The translations under genes and the position numbers were made by a program. The notes below the pieces were generated by a model. The model made no database searches. It was not told the origin of the DNA and saw only the letters and a program-made list of their open reading frames with translations. DNA of 64,000 nucleotides from Toxonevra muliebris (taxonomy: Eukaryota; Arthropoda; Insecta; Diptera; Pallopteridae), in assembly GCA_963691655.1 (NCBI GenBank), contig OY829326.1:18526878-18590877 (forward strand), given 5' to 3'. Every line of letters starts with the position of its first letter. Within the stretch, counting starts at the first letter, position 1. Shown in pieces: positions 11,188 through 22,345 of the stretch.

Positions 11188-12950
11188 CCTGTGACCAGTG
11201 CTGCCGAAGGAAATCCGATCGAAGTATTCGTACTCCGCTCAAATCTCAATCCTCCTGTCCTCCCCAATCGGAAAAAGTCCTCCTATTTCATATTCTTGAA
11301 TTTTCGGGTTGTATTCTGAATTTTTGGTTATAAACGTAAATCAAACTAAACTCGAATAGGGCCCGTTCAGAAAAAATTGACACCAGAAATCATTTTCTCA
11401 CAAACACACACACTCTCTCATGTACTAGACTTTCAAATAACGAACTGTTATGCAGACTAGCTACAATGGAAAAAAAACAACAACATAAGTATATAGAACG
11501 GTAGTGGTTGTTTCTTTCAATATCTCTATTCAGTGAAGGTATTTGGAATCAAATCCGTAATTCTGGCTTATGATTTCAAATATTAGTAGCTTATAAAGGA
11601 TTTTGAAAGATTAAGAACTATCACTAAGATCACTGATGAGGAATTGTGGCGGATTCCGAAACGGCCGTCTGATTTGCCCGTCTCTATATACATTGTTGTT
11701 GTGATGACTACATTTGTTCATTAACCTGTTTATATATAACTTCAAATAACGAAATTGACATGACTTAAGTCATGACTTTGAAAATTAACATCTAGATTTA
11801 ATTTTCATAGTCTCCTAAAAACTAAATATGTTCTGTTGGGTTATTTTAGTTTCTGTCTGTGAAATATTTGTTACTATGACTAGCTCTACTTTATTTATCG
11901 CTCGATTGCTGTCAAAATTCAAAAGTTCGTGTTTCATTTCCAGAAGTTTTTGCTTTGTATGTGTTGATGCTTGTAATTTTTGACAATTGAATTCAATAGT
12001 AGAAAAACCGCGTAAAAGTAAGTTTGCATATTTAATAAATATCAATAAATTAGTAATAAATTTATATTTGATTTGGAACTGGAAGAATTTTGGTGTGAAA
12101 TTTTTCATTTAAAGAATGCTTTAAAAGAAAAAATGCTTTTAAAGCTGGAAAAATATTTATTATTATTTACTGATACTACCGTTTGTTTCCAAAAAAGGAA
12201 TATTTGGTTTTTATATGAATTCGTTTTATTTTCATAAATTTTTTTTGCTTTAAGTATGACTAACGCTCGTATCTATACAGTTTTTCGCGGTAGTATACCG
12301 TTTTTTCAACTCCAAAACCGCATACTGCCTTTTTTACCAAAATACCGCGTTTATACTGAGTGCTATTTTTTTTAGCTATTCAAATTTATCAATCGAACAA
12401 TGGCAACTCGTTATGAGTATACTTTTGAAAGAAGTGGAAACATTGAAGGAGATTCTTGTCGTCAAATGTAATATCCATGCGTCGATTTCTATAAATATCT
12501 CATAGCAAAGCCGGAATCGCTTCGCCAAATATCTTCAAATCACCAATTCAATACAACTACAGAAGGAGACATGAAAATGGAGAACAACGACGATTTAGAT
12601 GATGGATAAATTCCTTTCCTTGTTAATTTTCATTGAAAAAATTGATACCGCGATAGTTTTTTAAAAATTTTTGTAAGAAATATACAGTTTTTGGTCCGAA
12701 AAAAGATACGAGCGTTAAGTATGACTGAAGTTGTAACAGCTGTGATTAAAAAAATGTATTTTTTTGTAATAAAATTTCTATACATTAGTGCAACTGTTTG
12801 CAATTTTCTAAAACTCTAGATTCTAAGTAATACTTATTTGAAGACTTGTAAGACATTTTGAAAAATACCTCCCCTGTAAAGCAAAATCCTCCTCTTAAAA
12901 GGAAAAATTCCTCCCCTTAAAATTTTCAAACCGACAGCACTGCCTGTGAC
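11188..12950. mobile_element. hAT-type element with perfect 8-bp target duplication, inside the gypsy remnant
   Basis: The element spans 11196-12942. Its ends are CAGTGCTGCCG and, inverted, CAGTGCTGTCGG. It is flanked by the perfect 8-bp direct repeat CCTGTGAC at 11188-11195 and 12943-12950. Removing the element together with one repeat joins the host protease reading frame in phase. An 8-bp duplication and CAGTG termini are hAT hallmarks. The interior has no long coding frame, so it is non-autonomous, and it carries a second hAT insertion at 12261-12717. Strand is undetermined. Confidence 0.85.
12253..12725 (+). mobile_element. Second, nested hAT element carrying a transposase C-terminal scrap
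   Basis: The element occupies 12261-12717 (457 bp). Terminal inverted repeats TAACGCTCGTATCT / AGATACGAGCGTTA lie within a perfect 8-bp direct repeat AGTATGAC (12253-12260 and 12718-12725). Between them, plus-strand frames at about 12425-12545 encode EVETLKEILVVKCNI and, after a frameshift, CVDFYKYLIAKPESLRQIS. These resemble the C-terminal dimerisation region of hAT transposases. It is therefore an internal-deletion derivative. It was inserted after the surrounding element at 11196-12942. Confidence 0.85.
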
Positions 12951-13070
12951 TTGTAAGACTTCCCGCACAGACAAGTATAAGCTCTTTACCGCGATTGGGG
13001 CACTCATCAACACTTATGGTGATGAAATAATTTTGTATTGCAAATATTCTTCACATTGGGCAATATGTCG

Positions 13071-15583
13071 CTAATCAACAAAACGCAGGGAGATTAGTCA
13101 AGATCTCATAACTTATTGTAGGCGAATAATTTAGCATTTCACACTATATTTGTAATAAATAAATGAAAACAATTTTTGTGTCAAGCATTACATATTTAAA
13201 TTTATTTCTTAATCCCATACAATAGTTTTGACGGACTCCTAGGCATCTAGAGACTTTTTGAAATTCACATTTGCACCGCGACTGTGGCAGATCCCGAAAC
13301 TATTATGAGATTGTTCCTGATCCACTTTCATTATATTTAGAGAAGATTATGAAAATAAAATTTAGGTATTTATTTTTCATAGTTATGAAGTTCATGTCTA
13401 ATTTGTTTACTTTTACTCCAACCCACATCGACCAATTAAAACAAATTACATTATAAGTTTTGGTTTTGCGTTTTTTATTTATTTTTATTTTATTAAAAAC
13501 TAATTAATAAGTATATATAATTTTTTGTTTTGCTTTTTTTTTACCAAAAAAAAAAAAAAACATGACTTCACAATTTTATGTATATTCTTCATACACATAT
13601 TTTTTATATTCTCTTCAAATATATATGAAATTAAAACTAGCGTAAAGAATAAAATTAAAAGAGAAAATATTAAAAATATTTTATAGAGATTAAATTATAG
13701 TACGATAACAAAAATATCAATTACATTTTAATATATATTTTAAGTTAATTGTTTTGTATTTTGTAATTTTTTTTTTGTTTTTGTTTTGTTTTCCTTCACT
13801 CTTTTTTTATACATATTAAAAAACAAAAGAGAAAATCATTTTCTTTTTATAAGTTGCATTTTTTAGCGGCTCCTCAAATCGTTTTTGTTTTTGTTTGGTT
13901 GCTTTAGTTTTTATTTTTAACTATTTTACAAACTTTTTGCAATTAGAATTTGTTATGTTAATTTGTTTTAGTTTATTAGCATTTTTCCTTTATAGTATTT
14001 CCAAGTAGTTTGCAATGTTCTTGTTGTTTTTGCTTTTTAGTACAGATAATTTTGATACTATAAATTATTTGCTATATTTTTATTAAAATAGTTAGATTCA
14101 TTAAATATTACATTTTGAATTAGTTTTTTAATTTTCATTTGTTTAGTATAAATTTTGCTTAATTCTTTACGCTGCTCATTTTTCATTTTTCACATCTTTT
14201 GTTTTTGTAATGCAATATTCAATTAAAATATTGTATTAATTATGAATATGTATATTTTTTGTTTATATTTCTGTTTGTTTGTTTGCTTTTTACATCATTT
14301 TGTGGTTTCATCATCAATTCATTTTACATATTTTATACATTATTAAATATAAGATTTAATTTATTAATTATTAATATCTTTTCTAACTTAATATTACATT
14401 TTATTTCTAATCATTAATATATTTTTGCATATTATTTAATGATTAATGTTTTGTCTTATTAATAATAATTTTTATGTTTTTATTTTTCATATTTATATGT
14501 AGATTTCATGCACACATACATACATTTTGTATGTATGTATAGTTATATTTTTAATTTTGGTACGATAAAATAACAATCATAATTATAATATATGATAACA
14601 ATGTGCGTAATTAATTAATAATATATAACAAAAAGAAAAATCATAGTTTATGTATTTTTTCATTTCTATTTCAACTGCCTTTGATTCCCTTAACAATTTA
14701 ACACTGTGCTACCAGCTGAGGTTTGAGATTTTATAATGAAAAAACGGATAGATTTAGTAGGATGTGTTTTGAAAAGAAAAGAAGGCTCACTTTTTAATCG
14801 AGAATTTTGATTATTCGAAGAATCAATCAAGTTATTTCTGATTAGGTTACAGCGTTTAATATCAAAAACCTCAATTTAACGCACAATCATAAAAATAGAC
14901 GATTTAGTAAGTACTAGAAACAAAAAAGTTTTACGGCCTGAGCTGTATATTTTTGGGATTAAATTCTAAAACTTTTTATAATCATATAAGATTTTCAAGC
15001 TCTCACTCAGTTCAGGGATGGTCGAATTTAAGTTGTGTGTACAATGGTTCAGGAAGTGAATCCGATGAACTGTGCATAGTTAGATGAAAATTGGAACGTA
15101 TAGGAATATATCAAGCAGAAGACAATGGTGACATCAAATTTTGTGGCAGTTTTCACGAGGGCAAACATAACCAATTGTGTGAAAAAGCGAGGTCGAAAAA
15201 GAGATAGCAAGAAAGAGCGAGTCGAAAACTACATCGAAAATTCCTGTTCCATATTCAAATTGTTCCAATTTTGACAGCTTTCCTATAACATCAATATCAA
15301 TTAATTTACATATACGACTAATTTTTTGATACTTGAGTATGTCTCTATTTTTTCACAGAGGAAAAAATTTAGCCAAAATATCCCTGCAACTGCAAAAAAA
15401 AAAAAAAAAATCAGTTACATGTGGATACAACAATTCCAATGACGAGCATACATGCTCTCGTGTAAACGTGATTCTACAAACAAGTTTAAATATTTGTTCT
15501 GTCGATTAATATGAAATTGATAAAATATTGACATAAATTTTTCACTTGTTTCAACAATCGTCATAAAATTCTTCTTTCGTAGC
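13071..15583. other. Intergenic, very AT-rich
   Basis: T-rich and A-rich low-complexity DNA, including an A14 run near 13546. No gene or bounded repeat was recognised. Confidence 0.6.
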
Positions 15584-16064
15584 TTAGCCCTCTAGTTCTC
15601 AAATTTTTGATTGATTAAGAAAAAATCGGAATTGATTAATATTGGCGTAAAAATCATAAACTGATTTAAAAATACAAAAAAAAAAAAAAAACGAATGGGC
15701 GTGGTTTTATGAAGTGGGAAAGGTTGAATGCCTAAAATTATTTGTTGTTGAATGAGCTTTTTAGCAATTTATTTTAAGTAATTAAATATTTTATATAAAA
15801 AATTCCCAGCTATTCACAGCTAGTTTTTTTTATCTGGATAGTATGACGGGAAGTATTTTATTTATTTTTTTCACTTTTGTTTAAAATTCAATAATTAATT
15901 TTCCTATTTTTTATAAATTTTTTACTTTGACTGTCGGTAACTACTGTAATACGCATCATAACTGATGCATTTTTTGTAAAAGCTTGGGAGATTCCCTAAA
16001 CGATATGGTAAAATGTAGCAATAGAAAACCCGTCTAGAGGCGGGCTTTGGAACTAGAGGGTTAA
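15584..16064 (-). mobile_element. piggyBac-like MITE, copy 1 (TTAA target)
   Basis: A 473-bp element at 15588-16060 begins CCCTCTAGTTCTCAAA and ends with the inverse, GGAACTAGAGGG. It is flanked by TTAG (15584-15587) and TTAA (16061-16064), a slightly decayed TTAA duplication. It aligns along its whole length, in reverse orientation, with 42052-42563. Near one end it carries a subterminal CCGTCTAGAGGCGGGC motif. CCC termini and a TTAA target are piggyBac features. It has no coding capacity. Orientation is assigned relative to the 42 kb copy. Confidence 0.85.
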
Positions 16065-18478
16065 AGCTTTCCCTTTGCTAGTTTAGAAGTCTCATTGGTA
16101 AACTTGTAGCTTTTCGTCCGTGAACATCAAAATAGGCACCACTGAATTAGAAAATTAATTATAGCCAGGAAAATTTCGACTCATTACAAAATTTATCATC
16201 AGTATCCATCGAAGTCGCAACTTAAATCAAAGGCAATTTTCGATCACCGACCAACTAGTACCAACATCCAAATCTATCTATCTATCTATCATCCAATCAA
16301 AATTACAATTCATGTAATGCACCTATATCCAAACGTATACAATGTGTGTATTTAGACCTTGAGAGAAAAATCAACATAAAATTTAATTTGTTGTTAAACA
16401 AAAAGTTTTTAATGTCTTAAGTTTTAATGGAAATTTGATGGAAGTTGTGTGTATGCTCATACATACATACATTTGTATATAAATAGTGAGGACGACCGGC
16501 AGGAAGTGTGATTATTTTTAATTTTATTTCATGGTGAGGAAAAATAAATAAAAACTCAAATTTTCAAAAAATAATAATTTTAAAATTAAGAAATAAATAT
16601 AAATTATGAAAATGAATTATAAGCTAAGATTGAGAGAATGGCTTAGAATCAGTGAAAAAACAAAAATTTTTTTTTTGTTATTTAAAAAAGTGCGACTAGC
16701 ATTGCATTTTCAGTGTATTTGCAACTTTTTCTGGCTTTCAAGTAAAGTAAATAAAAAAAAAAAAGCTGCAGTTTATTCCACAAAACAAAGTTAGAAATTG
16801 TAGGTAGGTAAATACAATTATAAAATTAATCCAAATAACAAACTAAAATTCGTGTATAAGTTTGATTATAAATAAGAATTACTTATGTATACATATATTT
16901 TGAAAAAAAAAAAATACTTTAACTTAATTGTGTACAACCCAAACAACTTAGACCTACATCAATTTTCATGCATTAAAACTTTATTTTACAAGTTCATAAT
17001 ACTCATTGGAAGTCCATAAGTTAAAGCTCTGCCAAATTTACTACCCAAAACAATGCATGTTCAACTGTTTCCTGATGACTTGCGATCATTGAATTATATT
17101 TGTTTTTATCAATACAGGAACAAATATTATTTGATGTTTGTTGATCTAACTCAACTGGACTTTTTGTTTGATAACAATTTTGATTATTCGGTTAATCACC
17201 AAACAATTTGAAGGCATTGAGTGAAGAAACTTTCAAAAAATCAAAGCCCTTGTTGCCGAATTCGACAAAGTATGTCGAAAATGATTTCAGTAATGATGTT
17301 TTTTAATGATTGTATGTTTATAAATCGCACCGATCCGCAGTTATCAATTTTTGTGATATTTTTCAACTTCTTCTGGGGCATAATCTCGCCAGAAAAGTGT
17401 AATCAAAATTTAGACAATAGAGCTAAGGAACTCATTAGTAAAGCTTTTCGCTTGCGGGCACAGAAATCAGCATTAGTGAATATCGCTATCCAAAGTGAAT
17501 ATTTGTGAACCAGAAATATAAAGTATAAATAATAGGAAAATGTGGGCGAATAAAAGTTGTCTGGGGGTATTGGTAGTGTTAATAAAATTTCAAGAAGAGC
17601 TTTAAACGTTTTTAATTTTGTTTTGTTGATTTTCATTTGTTTTTTTCATGCTTAAAATTAATTAACATTAACAAAAGTATTTTTTGTTGTAAGTTTTAAC
17701 TTTTTCATTTCTTTTTAGAATAAACGCGCAGCACAATTTTATAAAGTTTAATGCAATTCAGTTCGGTTCAGTTCAGTTTCTATTACGATATACTATTGAA
17801 ATTTTATCGATATCGATTTTAAGTTTGTTCCTGTATGAAGCGAATGTGGCGGCGGTTCATGTTTTTCTGCTATCGAGTAATTAAAAGTGTTGTTCAGGTT
17901 GAGGAAAGAGTTAAGAAGTCAGATTGATATTTACAATATAAATATATTCACGTCTACTCCGGAATTCGATGTAACAAGTGTAACGATTTAATAGACACAA
18001 TTATAAATCCGAAGAAAAAATTAAAAGCATCTAGATTTTTTTTTTCGGATTTGTAAATGTAGCTATGATTATTATTAATACGGAGTAAGAAATCGGGGTG
18101 AATATGAACCAAAGTTCGTCGAAATTACTAAATTTAATTGCCAATGATAACAGTTTGATAGTAAATTATCAAGTAAACTACGGATGAGTGCTTAACTCTT
18201 GAACTAAGCAGAAAAAGGAGCAAAATCACGTTGAATTTAAAAGGAAAGATGAAACTTCATATATAGAGATAAGTCGTTTTGTCAAAAGTCCACAGATATG
18301 CATTAACGATCACACACGCATATGTGTGTGCAAAATAAATATGAATATGTAAATATTTTGCAAATATAGAAGTCCATACAAGTACGATTGTAGTAAAAAC
18401 AAAGAGCATGCTCTCTACTTCTAATTCCTCACACTAACACCTCTTGCCTTTTCTTACAGCAATACCCAACGAGAATTT
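16065..18478. other. Intergenic, no gene seen
   Basis: AT-rich sequence with short simple repeats (a TCTA run near 16277 and an A11 run near 16757). The open frame at 17221-17508 has no recognisable domain. The tract 17755-17820 holds repeats of GTTCAGTT/GTTCGGTT and overlapping TATCGATA/TATCGATT words, but nothing else supports a promoter. Confidence 0.55.
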
Positions 18479-19130
18479 ATAAAGGGTTTTCCATTAAGGT
18501 CATTCCATAATCTATTAATAAAACACAGAATTTTTTGAGATATTGAATTGATATATGAATGAAATTCGATTTTGGTCATATGACCACCACGAGCCCGTTT
18601 ACAGCGAAATCGACCGTCATGTTACCGTCAATGGAGAGCGCTATCGTGTTATGTTGGAAGGTTATTTGTGGCCAGAATTGGATGAATTTGACATCAACGA
18701 CACGTGGTTTCAACAAGACGGTGCCACTAGCCACACAGCACGCGTCACAATCGATTTATTGAAAGGCAAATTCGGTGAACGTCTTACCTCGAGAAATGAC
18801 CCGGTGGAATGGTCGCCTCGTTCATGCGATCAAACGCCATTTGATTTCTTTTTATGGGGCTATATCAAGTCACTGGTCTATGCCAACTAGCCAGCAGCTT
18901 TAAACGAGCTCAAAGACAATATTAAACGCGAAATTGCTTACGTTCCGATCGAAATTGTGGTGGAAAATTGTGTCCAAAGAATCGATCACTGTGAACGGGC
19001 TCGTGGTGGTCATATGACCGAAATGTAATGCTTGTACTACACCCACAATAAATTTGAACTCAATATCTCAAAAAATTCTGTGTTTTATCAATAGATAAAA
19101 TTGTTATGTCTCTAATGGAAACCCCTTTAC
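18479..19130 (+). mobile_element. Deleted DD41D (rosa-type) mariner element with long terminal inverted repeats
   Basis: A Tc1/mariner derivative of about 650 bp. The ends AAAGGGTTTTCCATTA and, inverted, AAAGGGGTTTCCATTA abut TA dinucleotides. Inverted similarity extends about 150 bp inward from each end and includes the palindrome GGTCATATGACC. The centre encodes the C-terminal part of a transposase (about 18618-19028, plus strand): WFQQDGATSHTA with the second catalytic Asp, then SCDQTPFDFFLWGY with the third. Exactly 41 residues separate the two Asp, the DD41D signature of the rosa group. A single in-frame TAG at 18888-18890 interrupts the frame, which then continues to TAA at 19026-19028. 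The N-terminal domain and first Asp are missing, so it is inactive. Confidence 0.88.
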
Positions 19131-21764
19131 AAGGTGAAGTTACCCGCAACTCATTCTTCTTCTTTCTTTGTGGTCCATACCAATGGCTGTGAAAACCATT
19201 GTTTACTTTTTTCGACATTTTGACATTCACTGCATGCCGCCATTATGGCAGCAACAACAAAGGTGTTGTACTGCTGATTTTGATATTTACTGGTATCCGA
19301 AGTGATTTACGTGTTGCATATCAACTAGTCCACTGAAATTAACTAGCTTATTCTTCTGAAAGAATTAAAGAGACTTTTTCTCTAAGAATATAAATCAGTC
19401 ATTGTTAGAGCAAATCAAAAATCTCAATTTTGCTAACGATGTTGAAAAATCCTTCTGTGTTAAATTCTAGTAGCTTTTGCACTTGGCAACGAAAATAATA
19501 TGCAATTTTAATTTGATTTATTTATTATGCTACTACAATTGAACACAGAGTGTACTTGAAAATTTTGGGCCAATTTGCAATCTAGACGAATTCAGATTCA
19601 TCCCAACAGAACATGAATTATTTTTTAAAAAATAGTTAAAGTTTATCTATTTTTGTAGAAGTGATTTGATTCTATAAATTCTAATAGCATGTGATACAAG
19701 TTTTATAAAAATAAATGTTTTACAATTGTATTAAACATTATAAATATATGTGCTGCACCAATTCAATCTTGTTTATTTATTTGTTTGTAAGTATATATGA
19801 TTTTTGATATTCTATGTATGTATATAAATAAAATATATAAACATATATATATATTTATACATATACATTTATGTGTATGTATGTATTTGATTTGTATGCT
19901 TTGTAGTGTGTCATTTATACTTTTGTTTTACTATTAATGATAACTCTATATTTTCTTTTAATCTTTTCATATCTAAACTATGTATGTATGTATGTATATT
20001 TTCTATATACATATACCGCATATGTATGTACATTTTTGTTTTTGTTTTCATCATTATTATTATTATTATTAGGTATTATTAAATACTATATATACTACTT
20101 TTTATTATAGACTTTTTGTTATATGAACAATATTGGCTTATATAGTAGTAGAGCTGCCACTATATGAGCATTTTCTTTCCTTTTACATTAAGCAGCAGTA
20201 TGTTTTTTTTTCATATGTATTGTGTGTGTATCGTTTGTATGTATATAAAAGCCAAAGTTTATACAAAAATTAAAAGCAAAAAAAAAAAAAAAATTCTCCT
20301 CATGTAAAAAATTAATTATTTTTCCTGGTTTTGTGTGTGGATGTATGTATGTGCTTTTTTTTTAAAGGAAACTAAGCAAATTTTTTTTTCTCATTTTCAT
20401 TCATTGATTTATATACGTAAAGATTACTTTTTCTATAAACTACTTGTTGTCATATGATTTTTTATTTTTCAAATATGTTTTTAATGTTTAATTTTACTTA
20501 TATAGGCACTTTCAGCAATTATTAATTTTTGTTCATATATATATATATATATATATATTTATAAATTTATATAAATGAAAATATTTGAGAAATAAAAAGC
20601 AAAGTAAAAGAAGAAACATTTGTATTTTTTGTTTTGTTTTTTCTTTATATACAAGACGACTGCATTTTAGTATATTTTGTATGAATTATATGGGTAGAGG
20701 GGAGGAAAAAACATGAAAACCAGAAAATTTTTTTTTTTTTTAGTTATTAAATTTTCATGTCCATTGCTACTTAAAGGAAATAATTTCATCACAGTCTTCA
20801 AGCTCATAAAAACATACACACACTCAATTCATGTTACAAAAAAAAAATTAATAAATTAAAAATCATATGAAATTAGAAGAGTTCGTTATCATTTCATTGA
20901 CAATTTGCAAACATTTGACTTTAAAGATTTTAATTTAAGTATATTTCATGGTAGTCATTTATGAAGGTATCAAGGGGTGGTGTATGTGAGTCTCTTTAAA
21001 TGCTGTTGCTATTTAAACAGAGTTAATGCTATTCTAGAAACTATATGCAATAAATTCTCAATTTAAATTTTGGATTGGCAAAAACCCATAATTTAATACA
21101 ACATGCAGTCAGAGCAATTTTTGCATAAAAGGAATTATATAAAGTTATTGTTTAAATTCGGGAACTGCAAAAATTACAATATTTCATATTGAACTTGATT
21201 TCGTCTTAAACGAACTCCCCTGTAGTTTTTAGACCAATGTGCAAATAGGATCAATTCCGGTTTTTGTAATCAATTTTCTTAATGGTATACTATATCCTTA
21301 GGGCTTTCATCCTGAAATTATATGCTTAATCAATTTTAAGCAGTTATCTATTTAAGTTGCGGATTTTGATTGTAATTACGTGAAGAGTAGATTAGAAAAT
21401 TTTTCTTTATTTTTATTAATTTAACCGACCATGTGCTAACTGCGATATCCCGCCAACAAATCAGACACTGATTGACTTACCTCTTCCAATGTTAGAAGCG
21501 TAATTTACACAGATAACTTTTCAGATATTTGACAAGTGCCTCTACCGAATAATAGAAGTTATTTAAGAAGGAAACTTATTTGGGAAGGTCGGGGTTGGTG
21601 ACATGGTCTGATTTGGAACAATTCGCCTACATATTCAACACAAAATATACACAATTTTTTAAATAGAGCTCGAAACATTTTTTAGCTCACCAATATACAT
21701 GTGAAAAGTTTTGAGTTTTAAAGCTTCAATCAAAGCTTCTAATGCTAAACCAGTTATTTAAAAA
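19131..21764. other. Intergenic, AT-rich simple-sequence region
   Basis: Rich in TATGTATG/ACAT-type simple repeats, A- and T-runs, and an (AT)12 tract. The stretch 19150-19330 has more balanced composition but no recognisable frame. Part of this region could belong to the larp4B 3' untranslated end, but no boundary is visible. Confidence 0.5.
20535..20558. repeat. (AT)12 microsatellite
   Basis: An uninterrupted run of twelve AT dinucleotides, seen directly in the sequence. It is likely to vary in length between individuals. Confidence 0.9.
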
Positions 21765-22345
21765 AAAATTTCAGAAAACATCCAAATTAATTTTAGAATA
21801 TTTCAAATTAGTGTCAGAATATTTCTAATCATTTTCAGAATATTTCAAATTATTTTAAGACTAATCTCAGAATATTAAAAAAAAAAAAAAATAGATTTCA
21901 GAATATTTCAAATTAAATTCAGAATTTTTCAAATTAATTTCAAATCGATTTCAGAAGATTCCAAAATAATCGTATAATTCCAGAATATTGCAAATTAACT
22001 TCAAGAAATACCAAATTTATTTCAGAAAATTTCAACTTAGTTTCAGAATATTCCATTTAAACTTCAAAATATTTTATTCCAATTGGATTCAGACAATCTC
22101 AATATATTTTAATTGTACTCCAAAATAACCAAATTTACAGTAAATTCAAATTATTCCAGATGCACTTTAGAAAATTTCAAATGTAATTCACAAAAACAAT
22201 CTTAATTATTAAAAGTTATATTTAAAGAGCAAATTGATATCGAATTAAAATATTCTGAAGTACATTTGGTTATTCTAATTTCTAAAGTGTAAATGAAATT
22301 TGCTGAAATCTATTTGGTATTTTCTGAAATAGTAGTGTAAAAGGT
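21765..22345. repeat. Degenerate about 23-26 bp minisatellite that inverts midway
   Basis: From about 21765 to 22195 a loose unit of the type TTTCAGAATATTTCAAATTA recurs some 15 times in one direction with many substitutions and small indels. After a short A/T spacer, 22225-22345 carries the reverse complement of the same unit (TATTCTGAAG, TTTGCTGAAATC, TATTTTCTGAAATAG). The array is therefore head-to-head around 22200. No terminal duplication was found. Confidence 0.7.

Larger units (their letters stand above)
10811..13070 (+). mobile_element. Degenerate Ty3/gypsy-like retrotransposon remnant, interrupted
   Basis: Two fragments of a decayed LTR-retrotransposon gag-pol frame are visible. The first, 10817-11195, contains HLDQVSDIILTPP, a spacer typical of gypsy-type gag, a C-x-R-x-C-type tail near 11070-11115, and a retroviral-type protease stretch LVKTGAYISILPV (consensus LVDTGA). 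The catalytic Asp of the D-T/S-G triad is replaced by Lys. Stop codons and frame changes occur. After the inserted element at 11196-12942, the protease frame resumes for about 25 codons (12951 onward) and then decays. No LTRs were found. It is clearly inactive. Family placement rests on motif recognition. Confidence 0.65.

Noticed and set aside
17221..17508. 95-codon plus-strand frame with a hydrophobic stretch
   Set aside because: A hydrophobic segment in AT-rich DNA arises easily from T-rich codons. There is no conserved motif, leader or splice context.
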